64,000 nt of DNA from contig NZ_PNCJ01000055.1 in NCBI RefSeq assembly GCF_005887115.1, positions 62,001 to 126,000 on the forward strand, given 5' to 3'. This stretch comes from Pseudoalteromonas rubra. Its GTDB lineage: Bacteria > Pseudomonadota > Gammaproteobacteria > Enterobacterales > Alteromonadaceae. Of this stretch, positions 27,093 to 36,585 are shown one piece after another; position 1 is the first letter of the stretch, and every line of letters starts with the position of its first letter. The notes under the pieces are model-generated. The model saw only the letters and a list, made by a program, of their open reading frames with translations. It did no database searches and was not told where the DNA came from. The position numbers were made by a program, and so were the translations under genes.

Positions 27093-29866
27093 ACAAGCTG
27101 TATGGTCTCAGTAAACTGGCCCTGCTCAACACCGCCGGTTATGCCAAGTGTGTGATCCCACTCGATAAAAGTGCATCTATCTGTGCGCCAAACAACACAG
27201 GTAAAAGCTCGGTTATCAATGCGCTTCAATTCCCGCTGATCAACGATTTACGCCTGACCGAATGGGATGGTCACGATCTGGAAGAAACCCGCAAGTTCTA
27301 CTTTTCGAGCGATCAGTCTTATATCCTGCTTGAAGCCAACTTGCCCCATGGTGATGTGGTGATAGGCGTCGCGGGCTTAGGTAAAATTGCCGGCTATGCC
27401 CACCAGTTCTTTTGCTATAACGGCAAGCTGGATCTGGATGACTTTACCCAGGGCAAAAGCATCATAAAATACACTAAACTGTTCAATCACTTGCAGGAAA
27501 AAGGCTTTAGCCCAGTTGAGTTAAAAGCGGCCGAGCTGAATGCATTATTGACAGGTGGTGCAACGCCATACGATGGCGATATTAACCTCAAGATGATCCC
27601 GCTGAATAATGTTCAGGATGCCGCAGTATATAAAGAGATCTTCCGCCGTATCCTGAATCTGCACAAACTGGGTGCCCATGACGTAAAACGCTTTATGCTC
27701 AAGGTGTTTGAACGACATATGTCTAACTCTAAAGTCGACTTTTATGAAGTATGGCGTCGTGCATTTGATAAAGTAAACCGGTCTCGCCGTGAGCTGAATG
27801 CACTGGAGTCAATGCAAGAGCCCATAGCTGCGCTGGAGCAAATGATCGAAGGCGAAGCGACGCTCAAAGGCAAGCTTGCCGCCTATGCGCCCAAGCTCGA
27901 CAAAGCCATTGTGGAATTTGATGAGTATCAACAGAGCCAGATTGGTGAGCTCACTGACCAGCTTGAAAATATCGAACAGGAAAAGCGCGAGTTTGAAGAA
28001 AAGCAGCAGCTGTATGTACAACAGTCACGTGATATTGAGCGCAAACAAACACAAATTGAACAATGGTTTACCGACTATCACGCGCTCAAATCCGAATTTG
28101 AGCTGACCAATCATGCCACGCTGAAAACCAACCTGACGCTACTGAAAAAAGAGTACGAACAACTGTCGTTCTCCATCAGCAGTGCTCAGGGTCAAAGTTT
28201 GCATACCCTGGATTACCGCATTGGCGAAACACAAAAGCAAATCAAGAGCCTGAAGCTACAGCTGAAAAACTTGGAGTTCAACCTCTTTACCCGAATGCGC
28301 GAAGATTTATCCCTCAAAGAAGTCGAAGAGATCTCGCGTATTCTTAATCCGGATATCTTGTCTTTTGCCACCACAGGTAAAGGTGAAGTTGAGATCAATG
28401 ATGATGATGCCTTCGGTGATTTCCTGGCCCAGTTGTCTACGGCTGTTAAAGGCGGCGAACTTAAGCTACCTGGTGCGACTATTAAGCTGAAAAAGCTGAC
28501 ACCGGTACAAATGCAAAGTGGCGAAAACAAAGCACAATTGCAGGCAAAGTTAGACGCATTACAGCAGTCACTGCAGGAGCTGAAACAACAGCGCGAAGTG
28601 TCTGCCAATGTGGCTGAAAAGCAGCAAGAGCGGGACGCACTCTATGACGAATTGATGGCCACCGAAGCGGCAATGAAGCGCTTTGAGCAATTCCAGACCA
28701 TGGCGCAGTCGGTGGAAGCACAGCAGGCATTGCAGGATCAGCTTCAAGCCGAACGTGAGCAGGTCGACGACTACCTGCAAGATGTACAGCGTAATGCTGG
28801 CTCCATTTCCGATCGCCGCTCTATTATCAAGAGCAAACAAGATTTGATCCTGCGCCAGGCAGATCGCCTGAAGCAAGTGAAGTCGGAGCGCATCGACCAC
28901 ACGCTGGACTTATACAGTGGTAAGCAAACCCCCTACCCGGTCGAGATCAACCTGGACTTTGACAACCTGGCGGAAGTGATCCATCAGTTCAACAAAGACT
29001 GTCAGGAGCTGCGTAACCTGGATGTGAATGTGCGCAATACTTATTTGCACATTTACAATGCTGGTATTACCAAGTTCGACAATGAAACGGACGACGCGAC
29101 AAAATACGCCAAGCTGATCAGCGCCTATCACAACATAGACAACGAGCGTGATGCGGTGGAGCGCCAGGCACGGGTTGCACTGACTGAAGTTGCGGCGACC
29201 ATTAAAGGCCTGCGTGAAGACTTAGATCGCCTGCGCCGGGAGATGAACAGCTTTAATAAGGGTATTAGTCAGCACCGCATCTCGAACCTCAAAGCGTTTA
29301 AGATCAATGTGATCCCAAGAAAAATGCTGGTCGAGAGTATCGATACCATTATCGCAACCTCCGACTTGTACGAGCAAGGCGAGAGCTTTGACTTACTAAG
29401 CGAGCAGCCAGCCGACAGTAATGCCGTTAACGAGGCCAAAGATCATATTATCAAACTGGCCAGCGATAAAGCCGGCCTGACGCTGACCGACCTGTTTGAT
29501 ATCCGCTTTGAGGTGGTCAACCGCACAGGCGATACCGAGCACTTTGATAAAATTGACTCTGCCGGTTCAAACGGAACGCGGATCACCATTAAGTTGTTGT
29601 GTGGTATGTTGTTTATCCGTTATCTGCTCTCCGATCAGGAGCAAGCGATGTATCGTATTCCGATTTACATTGATGAAGCAGCCGACATCGACCCGCAAAA
29701 CCAGAAGGCAATCATCGAAACCGCCCTCAGCTTTGGCTTTGTGCCGATTTTTGCTTCAGTGAAACCGCAGATCAGCTGTGACTACCTGGTGCCAATCCGC
29801 AGCGTCAATCAGGGCAGCCAGAACTGGGTTGACGAGAAAGACTGGATCGAAGTCGAACACAATTGA
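27089..29866 (+). CDS. MksB-like SMC ATPase of a condensin complex
   Basis: SMC-superfamily ATPase of 925 residues, shorter than MukB (about 1,480) and near the size of MksB. N-terminal Walker A is APNNTGKSS (33-41). Long coiled-coil-forming stretches lie at about 255-375 and 475-590, rich in Gln/Glu/Leu heptads, with less coiled regions between them and at about 610-680. The C-terminal half-head carries a signature-like GSNGTRITIKLLCG (826-839) and Walker B IYIDEAADID (Asp862, Glu863). The head motifs look intact, so ATP-driven DNA loop extrusion or chromosome organisation is plausible. No MksG/JetD-like nuclease gene follows; the next gene is a DUF4136 lipoprotein behind a terminator. Confidence 0.75.
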   Translation: MNKLYGLSKLALLNTAGYAKCVIPLDKSASICAPNNTGKSSVINALQFPLINDLRLTEWDGHDLEETRKFYFSSDQSYILLEANLPHGDVVIGVAGLGKIAGYAHQFFCYNGKLDLDDFTQGKSIIKYTKLFNHLQEKGFSPVELKAAELNALLTGGATPYDGDINLKMIPLNNVQDAAVYKEIFRRILNLHKLGAHDVKRFMLKVFERHMSNSKVDFYEVWRRAFDKVNRSRRELNALESMQEPIAALEQMIEGEATLKGKLAAYAPKLDKAIVEFDEYQQSQIGELTDQLENIEQEKREFEEKQQLYVQQSRDIERKQTQIEQWFTDYHALKSEFELTNHATLKTNLTLLKKEYEQLSFSISSAQGQSLHTLDYRIGETQKQIKSLKLQLKNLEFNLFTRMREDLSLKEVEEISRILNPDILSFATTGKGEVEINDDDAFGDFLAQLSTAVKGGELKLPGATIKLKKLTPVQMQSGENKAQLQAKLDALQQSLQELKQQREVSANVAEKQQERDALYDELMATEAAMKRFEQFQTMAQSVEAQQALQDQLQAEREQVDDYLQDVQRNAGSISDRRSIIKSKQDLILRQADRLKQVKSERIDHTLDLYSGKQTPYPVEINLDFDNLAEVIHQFNKDCQELRNLDVNVRNTYLHIYNAGITKFDNETDDATKYAKLISAYHNIDNERDAVERQARVALTEVAATIKGLREDLDRLRREMNSFNKGISQHRISNLKAFKINVIPRKMLVESIDTIIATSDLYEQGESFDLLSEQPADSNAVNEAKDHIIKLASDKAGLTLTDLFDIRFEVVNRTGDTEHFDKIDSAGSNGTRITIKLLCGMLFIRYLLSDQEQAMYRIPIYIDEAADIDPQNQKAIIETALSFGFVPIFASVKPQISCDYLVPIRSVNQGSQNWVDEKDWIEVEHN

Positions 29867-29873
29867 GTACAGA

Positions 29874-29898
29874 AGGGCACAATTCAGTGCCCTTTTTT
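29874..29898 (+). terminator. Terminator of the mksFEB-like operon
   Basis: AGGGCAC (29874-29880) pairs with GTGCCCT (29887-29893), followed by a run of T. Confidence 0.9.
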
Positions 29899-29970
29899 GT
29901 GATGATCTTCGTACTTTAACTGTCGTATACTAAGTTACGCTTTAGATTGAATGCTTTTAAGGAGTAAACC

Positions 29971-30552
29971 ATGCTGAACCGACTGAAAAAACACCTTGTC
30001 AGCACCCGGACCTTTGCCGTTGTGGCAAGTTTACTGATGCTCAGCGCCTGTGGCACCACACCAGATTGGGACTACGACAAGTCGGTAGAATTTACCAACT
30101 ATAAAACCTATGCCTGGTCAGCTGATGCGAGCTTAAAAGCTCGCCCGCAAAATTACCAGATCAACGGGCTGATGGAAAAACGCATCCGCAATGCCATCAC
30201 TGAACAAATGGCCAAACAAGGTTTCAAGCTCGTGGATGCACCTGTGGCAGATATACTAATCAATTACCACGTGGCAGTGGATAAAAAGCTGGAAGTAGAC
30301 ACCTTTAAAGTCAGCTACGGCGCACGCTGGAATTATTGGGGCTGGGGTGTTGACCACCATACCACTGCACGAGAATATAAAGTCGGCACACTTGTGGTCG
30401 ATATCATCGACCGTACTTCCAATCAGTTAATCTGGCGCGGTGCCAAAGAAAGCCGTTTGCGCGCGAAACAAACACCAGAGCAACGTACCGAGTCTGTTAA
30501 TAAAACCATTGCCGAGATCCTGGCCAACTTCCCGCCTAAAGTTCAGCATTGA
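29971..30552 (+). CDS. DUF4136 lipoprotein
   Basis: Envelope lipoprotein of unknown function. The signal has lipobox LSAC (Cys27) followed by GTTPDWDYDKSVEFTNYKTYAW, the typical start of DUF4136 (PF13590) proteins. The C-terminal part keeps the family pattern GTLVVDIIDRTSNQLIWRG. The residue after Cys is Gly, so outer-membrane sorting is expected. AAGGAG stands just before the ATG. Single-gene unit with a terminator on each side. Confidence 0.88.
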   Translation: MLNRLKKHLVSTRTFAVVASLLMLSACGTTPDWDYDKSVEFTNYKTYAWSADASLKARPQNYQINGLMEKRIRNAITEQMAKQGFKLVDAPVADILINYHVAVDKKLEVDTFKVSYGARWNYWGWGVDHHTTAREYKVGTLVVDIIDRTSNQLIWRGAKESRLRAKQTPEQRTESVNKTIAEILANFPPKVQH

Positions 30553-30561
30553 TCAGCCACA

Positions 30562-30598
30562 AAAAAGCCAGTGCCTCTTTCAATTGCACTGGCTTTTT
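30562..30598. terminator. Bidirectional terminator
   Basis: AAAAAGCCAGTGC (30562-30574) pairs with GCACTGGCTTTTT (30586-30598), between the lipoprotein and TonB-receptor genes. Confidence 0.93.
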
Positions 30599-30617
30599 GC
30601 ATTTTGGCTAAAGCGAA

Positions 30618-33284
30618 TTAAAACTGATAGCCAAACTTCAGATACACCTGGCGACCCAAAGCGCTGTGGGTCTTGTTATCAATACCCATAGATTCAGAGG
30701 GAGCCAGGGGCGCCTCTTCATTAAACAGGTTTGATGCACCTAAAGTCACGGTTAGTTTTTCGTAGCCGACATAGCTTACGCTGGTATCAACCGTCGTCCA
30801 GGAATCGATTTCATATTTATCCCCATTGCTGTCTGCCAGGTCCAGGTTCTTATCAACATAGTTAAAACTCAGGTTAGCGACAAAGTCATCCATCGACCAG
30901 TCAACCCCGGCTGTCCAGCGGTATTTCGGGTGCTGGTACTCACCGTTAAGATCTTCAACAACCGTCGTAGTATTTCCGTCATCATCACTTTCAAAAGACT
31001 GCTCTTCGAAGTTCAGTGTATAAGTGAGGTTGTAGTTGAAGCGGAACTCACCCATATCAGAGGTATTAAGCAGGTATTCGATGTCTAAGTCCAGACCATC
31101 GGTTTCACGTCCGCCAATATTCACGAAGGTATCATTGATTGTCAGGATACGGCCTAAGGTGCTGCCCTGGCTGGGCGCACGCACAACCAAATTAGGATCG
31201 GTACCGCAACAGTCGACCAGCTTTTGCGCACCAATTTTCTTGATCAGGTCTTCCTGATCATAGTTCCAGTAATCCACGCCTACGCTGAAGGTGTCGGTCG
31301 CCTGCCAGATCACGCCCAGGTTGAAGTTCTCCGACTCTTCCGGTTGCAATTGCTTATTACCGGCAACGATGGCGGTATATTCGGTAGGCGAACAATCCAC
31401 ATCTGCACCTGTTTGCTGACAACGCTCTTTATCAATTACGCTGGGTGATTCGTCGGTGCGACCCAGGTGCAACTGAACGAGCGAAGGTGCGCGGAATGCC
31501 GTCCCCCAGGAACCTCGCACCACAACAGAATCTATCGGTGTCCAGCGAAAGGCGACTTTAGGATCTGTGGTATTACCAAAATCACTGTAGTCCTCGTGAC
31601 GCAGTGCTAACTGAAGCTCAAGATTTTCCAGTAATGGCGCACTAAATTCCGCAAAGACCGCGGTATTGTCCCGGTCACCATTGGCTTGTGTCGCTTCGGT
31701 ACCAAAAATTTCACCACGGATGTACTGACTATCCGGATTGTCTTCAATTTTCTCATAGCGGTGCTCAAAACCAAATGCCGCAGAGACATAACCATCTCCA
31801 AATTCAAATAGCTCACCGGAAATGGTGCCATCCAGTGACTGCATGGTCGAAGAACCATATCGAGTGGTTGTTGTCTCAAAGAAATCCAATCCAGCCTGAG
31901 TGTTTGTACTAGGCTCAAACGGGTTCCACAGACCCGTATCTATAGCTTGCTGAGCGCGCAATTTATTCGGGAAGCCGTCAAAGCCTTTTTCGACGGCACT
32001 GGAGCGGATTGCTGAATAAGCAAATTCCCATTCCCAGTCCTGCCACTGACCACGCATTCCCAACACAGCGCGATAGTATTCTGAATCAACATCTTTTTTA
32101 CGGTTGCCGATGTCTACCGTGCGACGTCGCATAGAGATGTCTACACCATGAAGGAAGTGATCAGGCTGAGCAGCCAGGGGATGGTTTGGGTTGTCACCCG
32201 CCATGGTTAATTCAGTAAAACTCGGGCTTCCGGCGCCCTGAATAAAGGTCGAGGCATGCTGCGCCGAAAACTCAGCGAAGCCTTCAACACCGTCCATGAT
32301 CTCCTGGACACCGTTGTAGTTAAAAGTCACTCGCTCGGTTGAAGGTACCAGGCTCATATGCGGTGCATAGTCATAACGACATACATCCCCAATTATCATG
32401 TCCGCTGGACAGACATCATTGCCCCATACGTCAGCAAACAGGGTTTGACGAACCTGAGTGCCGTCATCCTCTACCCGTACAACGGGTAAGCGCGCCCACT
32501 GTTCGTCAGTTAACATGTTACGAACCACTTCTACGCTACCGGGAAAGCCAGATGAGCTCAGTGAATTATTGCCGCCACGAAAACGTTGATCAGCCGTTGC
32601 TGTATAATCTCGGTCCGAGTAAAACACGTCGCCACGTTTGAAGTAATCAAGCGTAAAGTTGTGATGTCCTTTGCTGGTCGAATTGCCCCATAGCAAGGTG
32701 AAGTTCTGCTCTTCACCACCACCATCCGCTGTATCAGAGACTTTAGCCGCAACTTCAAAGCCATCGATGTCGTTACGTAGGATGATGTTAATAACACCTG
32801 CCACCGCATCTGATCCATAGGTAGCCGATGCACCATCTTTTAGTACATCAATACGCTTTACCGCAGAAACCGGGATGGTATTTAAGTCAACGAAAGACGT
32901 TTCTATGTCTTTTGCAAATGGGCTTACCGCCACTCGTCGGCCATTAATCAATACCAGAGTCGATGATGCACCCAGGCCACGTAACGCTACGCTGGAACCA
33001 CCGTTGGCTGTGTCATCGCTGGAGTTGCCCTGAGTACTAAAAGTCCCCGTGCCAGCAACCGGTAGCTTTTGTAAAGCACCTATCAGATCAGTTGATCCTG
33101 TGGCAGCGAGATCGGATGCTGAAATAGTTTGAACCGGTGAAGGCCCTTCCATATCTGAGCGTTTAATGTGTGACCCCGTCACCTCAATGCGTTCAACTTC
33201 ACCTTCTTCCGCCATGGCAGCCTGTAAGCTGCCTGCAAGTACTGTTGAGACCGCAAGTGCAGTCAGTGTAATCCCCTTTTTCAT
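30618..33284 (-). CDS. TonB-dependent outer-membrane receptor
   Basis: Outer-membrane active transporter energised by TonB. A signal peptide (residues 1-25, ending AMAE) is followed by the TonB-box-like region ERIEVTGSHIKR and a plug domain with LINGRRV and DVLKDGASATYGSDAVAGVINI (about 45-175). The rest is a beta-barrel rich in alternating aromatic residues, ending in KFGYQF with the C-terminal phenylalanine used for barrel assembly. The 888 residues and plug sequence fit the large substrate-undefined receptors of marine Alteromonadales for glycans or peptides. GAGGAAG lies just before the ATG. No transporter or regulator gene is next to it to indicate a substrate. Confidence 0.93.
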   Translation of the reverse strand: MKKGITLTALAVSTVLAGSLQAAMAEEGEVERIEVTGSHIKRSDMEGPSPVQTISASDLAATGSTDLIGALQKLPVAGTGTFSTQGNSSDDTANGGSSVALRGLGASSTLVLINGRRVAVSPFAKDIETSFVDLNTIPVSAVKRIDVLKDGASATYGSDAVAGVINIILRNDIDGFEVAAKVSDTADGGGEEQNFTLLWGNSTSKGHHNFTLDYFKRGDVFYSDRDYTATADQRFRGGNNSLSSSGFPGSVEVVRNMLTDEQWARLPVVRVEDDGTQVRQTLFADVWGNDVCPADMIIGDVCRYDYAPHMSLVPSTERVTFNYNGVQEIMDGVEGFAEFSAQHASTFIQGAGSPSFTELTMAGDNPNHPLAAQPDHFLHGVDISMRRRTVDIGNRKKDVDSEYYRAVLGMRGQWQDWEWEFAYSAIRSSAVEKGFDGFPNKLRAQQAIDTGLWNPFEPSTNTQAGLDFFETTTTRYGSSTMQSLDGTISGELFEFGDGYVSAAFGFEHRYEKIEDNPDSQYIRGEIFGTEATQANGDRDNTAVFAEFSAPLLENLELQLALRHEDYSDFGNTTDPKVAFRWTPIDSVVVRGSWGTAFRAPSLVQLHLGRTDESPSVIDKERCQQTGADVDCSPTEYTAIVAGNKQLQPEESENFNLGVIWQATDTFSVGVDYWNYDQEDLIKKIGAQKLVDCCGTDPNLVVRAPSQGSTLGRILTINDTFVNIGGRETDGLDLDIEYLLNTSDMGEFRFNYNLTYTLNFEEQSFESDDDGNTTTVVEDLNGEYQHPKYRWTAGVDWSMDDFVANLSFNYVDKNLDLADSNGDKYEIDSWTTVDTSVSYVGYEKLTVTLGASNLFNEEAPLAPSESMGIDNKTHSALGRQVYLKFGYQF

Positions 33285-33473
33285 TCTTCCTCTTCTCCAT
33301 AGTGTTAATTATATTTGTAATAGCCAAACATTTTATAACATATGAAAAACACTTTAAGAACATATATGCAATATAAAAGAGAAACAAATTAATACAGGAG
33401 TTACATTCAAGCATGTAAATTACATGGAAACCCGCCCGGTGATACTCTGAAAAATACGTTTACGGCAAGATCA

Positions 33474-33498
33474 AAAAAGCCCGCTTTGCGGGCTTTTT
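33474..33498. terminator. Terminator of the DUF3718-like gene
   Basis: AAAAAGCCCGC (33474-33484) pairs with GCGGGCTTTTT (33488-33498); functional in both directions. Confidence 0.92.
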
Positions 33499-33518
33499 AT
33501 TGCATTTATTGCGAACAG

Positions 33519-33959
33519 TTAGATAGCAGTATTATTGATATTTTTAATAAACTGTCTAACAGGGACATCATTGCATTTCAGGTTACGTGCCTGGAAACTC
33601 GATTTATTCAGACTTGAAAGCCCCTCTTTAGCTGCTTTAAGACAAAGCTTAGTTGCATCCGTGCCATTTTTAGCAACAAGCTCTACTTTTGCTTGGGTCG
33701 CTGTAGACTCAGTTTGCGCCAGCTTAGCGAATGAACGAATATCTTCACCGTTACACTCAAGCGTCTTAGAAAAACGTGATACGAACACACCGTGCTTGGC
33801 TCCGTATGCACGTGCAGCACTCAGACCTTGCTCCGCTGCAATAGCACATACTTTAGATTCTGGTGATGCGTCAGCGCTCACAACCAGTGCCTTAGAGGCC
33901 GCTGTAGCAGAAAAAGATGCAACCGAGATCAGTGTAACAAGAGAGAGAGACTTAAACAT
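33519..33959 (-). CDS. DUF3718-like exported protein with a duplicated Cys motif
   Basis: Exported protein of 146 residues with a signal peptide of about 20 residues (ending ATAAS). The mature part contains two related segments: C-x2-A-A-x-E-Q-G-L ... LECNGEDIRSFAKL and C-x2-A-A-K-E-G-L ... LKCNDVPVRQFIKN. Each has one cysteine at the start of a helix and one in a CN(G/D) motif, so two disulfides are likely. This resembles DUF3718 proteins of Shewanella and Pseudoalteromonas, recalled rather than searched. A strong promoter and a terminator frame it as a single-gene unit. Confidence 0.7.
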   Translation of the reverse strand: MFKSLSLVTLISVASFSATAASKALVVSADASPESKVCAIAAEQGLSAARAYGAKHGVFVSRFSKTLECNGEDIRSFAKLAQTESTATQAKVELVAKNGTDATKLCLKAAKEGLSSLNKSSFQARNLKCNDVPVRQFIKNINNTAI

Positions 33960-33989
33960 AATTTACCCCAAATGAACGAATTGATGCGC

Positions 33990-34017
33990 ATTATATATAC
34001 AAGTTTTAGCGTGTAAA
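33990..34017 (-). promoter_or_regulatory. Probable sigma-70 promoter of the DUF3718-like gene
   Basis: On the minus strand TTTACA (34012-34017) and a perfect TATAAT (33990-33995) are separated by 16 bases, about 30 bases upstream of the ATG. The rest of this 319-base divergent gap (to 34278) shows only AT-rich DNA and no credible gene; a minus-strand open frame there lacks a binding site. Confidence 0.65.
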
Positions 34018-34278
34018 TGGTAAAAACAAACTTTTTTGAACATTTAATAGCCTATTCACAACTCACTAATCAGGCGCTTTAAAGCAGTTACAATTTTCGC
34101 GTTCATTAACAATTTTTGGCGTCGCAATTCCCAATTTTTAAAACAGCCAAAGAGCCAAACTATCGCCCCGTATTCAGTCCAAACATACCAGCTAAATTCA
34201 CACCTCCCCCCTGCATTCACGCCGACAAAAATGATAGACTTAGCACCACTGACTATATGCAAATAAAGAACAACAACG

Positions 34279-35088
34279 ATGAAAGTTATCTCATTCAATA
34301 TAAACGGCCTGCGCGCTCGCCTGCACCAGCTACAAGCCCTGATCGATAAGCACCAGCCCGATGTTATCGGCTTGCAGGAAATTAAAGTGCATGACGAAGC
34401 CTTCCCGGTCGCTGATGTTGAAGCGATGGGCTACCACGTCTATTTTCATGGTCAAAAGGCCCACTATGGTGTAGCGCTGCTCTCTAAGAAGCCTGCAAAG
34501 CAGATCCAAAAGGGCTTTGCGACAGACACTGAAGAATCACAAAAACGCATGATCATTGGCACCTTTGAAAGCGACGGCGGTGAAGATATCACTATCATGA
34601 ATGGTTACTTCCCCCAGGGTGACAATATCAACCACGAGACCAAGTTTCCGTACAAACGTCAGTTCTATGCCGATCTGATGACTCATCTGAACAGCACTGC
34701 CGATAACGGAGAACACCTGATAGTCATGGGCGATATCAATATCTCTCCGATTGACTTGGATATTGGCATTGGCGAGCCCAACCGCAAACGCTGGCTGAAA
34801 ACCGGTAAGTGCTCGTTCCAGCCCATCGAACGTGAATGGCTGCAAACATTGCTGGACTGGGGCCTCAAAGATACCTTTCGCGAGCTGACGCCGGACGCCT
34901 GCGAAAAATACTCATGGTTTGATTATCGCTCTAAAGGCTTTGACGACAATCGCGGTCTGCGTATCGATGTTGTCCTGGCTACTGAGTCTTTGATGGCAAA
35001 ATGTATTGAAAGTGACATTGATTACGAGCTGCGCGGTATTGAGAAGCCATCAGATCATGCGCCAATCTGGGCGACTTTTGTTCTGTAA
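34279..35088 (+). CDS. xthA: Exodeoxyribonuclease III
   Basis: AP endonuclease and 3'-5' exonuclease for base-excision repair. Family residues are visible: FNINGLRAR at the start, GLQEIKV with the metal-binding glutamate (Glu34), MGDINISP (Asp/Asn pair) and the C-terminal SDHAPIWA with the catalytic Asp-His. The 269 residues match E. coli Xth (268). It is followed after 5 bases by a CbiM-like membrane gene and then rlmA, so the three probably form an operon. The binding site before the ATG is weak. Confidence 0.97.
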   Translation: MKVISFNINGLRARLHQLQALIDKHQPDVIGLQEIKVHDEAFPVADVEAMGYHVYFHGQKAHYGVALLSKKPAKQIQKGFATDTEESQKRMIIGTFESDGGEDITIMNGYFPQGDNINHETKFPYKRQFYADLMTHLNSTADNGEHLIVMGDINISPIDLDIGIGEPNRKRWLKTGKCSFQPIEREWLQTLLDWGLKDTFRELTPDACEKYSWFDYRSKGFDDNRGLRIDVVLATESLMAKCIESDIDYELRGIEKPSDHAPIWATFVL

Positions 35089-35093
35089 CTAAT

Positions 35094-35720
35094 ATGTTCA
35101 CCGCGCTTATCGCCATGGGCCTGTTCGCCCTGAGCATCAACAAACAACAGTACCAGGCTCTACTACAGACGCCAGCAAGACAAACCGGCGTGCTGGCCAG
35201 TGCGCTGGTGCTGGCGCTGTTGTGGCAGATCCAGGCTGGGATTTTGCCCCAGCTATCTATTCATATCCTCGGGATCACAGCGGTAACGCTCACGCTTGGC
35301 TGGCATATGGGCCTGTTGTGTAGCACCCTGGCCACGCTGCTCAGTTATTTCTTTGGCCCTATGCCCATCGACAACCTCTGGACATTTTGGCTCTTTACAG
35401 CCCTACTCCCGGTCTATCTGAGTTATGGCTTGTTTTTACTTTGCTACCACTTTCTCAACCGTCACTTTTTTGTCTATATCTTCGTCTGTGCATTTTTGTG
35501 TGGAGGTCTGGTAGCAGCCAGTAAAATAGCGATAAGTGCACTGTATTACCTCAGTATCGGGCTGTATGACTGGCCTGTACTGGTCGACAACTACATTTTT
35601 TATGCGGTCATCATGTGGTTCCCAGAAGCAATGCTAAATGGGATGGCTATTACTTTGCTGATCACTTACCGACCTCACTGGGTCAAAACCTTTTATGATA
35701 GGGATTACTTAGATAAATGA
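35094..35720 (+). CDS. CbiM-like / COG3235-type membrane protein
   Basis: A 208-residue inner-membrane protein with about six hydrophobic segments. Overall character and a mid-region LSYFFGPMPIDNLWTFWL resemble the CbiM-like membrane proteins often annotated as energy-coupling factor permeases, but I see no ATPase or T-component gene nearby, so a transport role is unproven. It lies 5 bases after xthA and its stop overlaps the rlmA start (ATGA at 35717-35720), showing operon membership. Confidence 0.6.
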   Translation: MFTALIAMGLFALSINKQQYQALLQTPARQTGVLASALVLALLWQIQAGILPQLSIHILGITAVTLTLGWHMGLLCSTLATLLSYFFGPMPIDNLWTFWLFTALLPVYLSYGLFLLCYHFLNRHFFVYIFVCAFLCGGLVAASKIAISALYYLSIGLYDWPVLVDNYIFYAVIMWFPEAMLNGMAITLLITYRPHWVKTFYDRDYLDK

Positions 35721-36520
35721 CGCTGCATTATCGCTGCCCCATTTGCTCGGCACCTCTGACTGAACAAAACAAGACGCTTCGTTGTGAGCACAATCATCAG
35801 TTTGATGTGGCCAAAGAAGGCTATGTTAACCTGTTACCAGTCCAATTTAAAAACTCCCGCCAGCCTGGTGATAACCTGGATATGGTGCAGGCCCGGCGGG
35901 CCTTTTTTGCTACCGAGCACTATCAGTTTTTACAGGCCCATCTCGCACACACCATTTCAGCTATGCCATGCGAGTCTGTCATAGACATGGGCTGTGGAGA
36001 GGGCTTTTATACTCAGGCCATTGCCAGCGCACTACCTGAATCCAGCCAGGTGTTTGGTGTGGACATTTCTAAACCGGCTATCAGATACGCCGCAAAACGC
36101 TACCCTCAGGTCCGCTTCAGTGTCGCTTCGATTAAAGATGCGCCATTTTTAGCTGGACAGGCCGATGTGCTGTTGAGTGTGTTCGCCCCCGTGTTTGCTG
36201 AGGAAATGGCTCGCCTGCTAAAGCCCGAAGGACAATTATTGGTTGTCAGCCCGGGACCTAAGCACCTGTATGAGTTAAAACAACATATCTATGATGACGT
36301 TCGCCTGCACGACGCGCCAGATTGTCCGTCAGGATTTGTTGAAGTGGAACAGCTTCACCTGGAGCAAACACAGCAAGTGGCCACAGAGGTTATTAAGCAC
36401 CTGATTAAGATGACCCCATTCGCGTGGAAGTTCAAAGAGAGCCACTATCAAACGCTGGAACAAGCGCCAAACCACCAGGTCACCTTTTCTTTCTTGGTAA
36501 CCCGCTATCAAAAGTCCTGA
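35717..36520 (+). CDS. rlmA: 23S rRNA (guanine745-N1)-methyltransferase
   Basis: S-adenosylmethionine-dependent methyltransferase modifying G745 of 23S rRNA. The N-terminal zinc finger is visible as YRCPICSAPL (Cys8, Cys11) and LRCEHNHQF (Cys24, His28), followed by the family-typical KEGYVNLLPVQ. The SAM-binding motif is VIDMGCGEGFYT (about 94-105), and VFGVDISKPA marks motif II. The 267 residues match the family. Translationally coupled to the upstream membrane-protein gene. Convergent with yfbV across a long shared hairpin. Confidence 0.93.
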   Translation: MTLHYRCPICSAPLTEQNKTLRCEHNHQFDVAKEGYVNLLPVQFKNSRQPGDNLDMVQARRAFFATEHYQFLQAHLAHTISAMPCESVIDMGCGEGFYTQAIASALPESSQVFGVDISKPAIRYAAKRYPQVRFSVASIKDAPFLAGQADVLLSVFAPVFAEEMARLLKPEGQLLVVSPGPKHLYELKQHIYDDVRLHDAPDCPSGFVEVEQLHLEQTQQVATEVIKHLIKMTPFAWKFKESHYQTLEQAPNHQVTFSFLVTRYQKS

Positions 36521-36549
36521 GCAGGCTGTCGTCAACACTCATACCAGAT

Positions 36550-36585
36550 AAAAGAAAACCTCTGAGCTGTCAGAGGTTTTCTTTT
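36550..36585. terminator. Bidirectional terminator between rlmA and yfbV
   Basis: A 16-bp perfect stem: 36550-36565 (ending CCTCTGA) with 36570-36585, four-base loop. It overlaps the last codons and the stop of yfbV. Confidence 0.9.

Noticed and set aside
25276..29866. Complete Wadjet (JetABCD) defence system
   Set aside because: No JetD-like nuclease gene is adjacent; the operon ends with a terminator after the ATPase gene.
33199..33414. Minus-strand frame upstream of the TonB receptor start
   Set aside because: No binding site, and it reads out of frame into the receptor signal peptide region.
34056..34298. Minus-strand frame of 80 residues upstream of xthA
   Set aside because: AT-rich intergenic DNA with no binding site; it overlaps the xthA start on the other strand.
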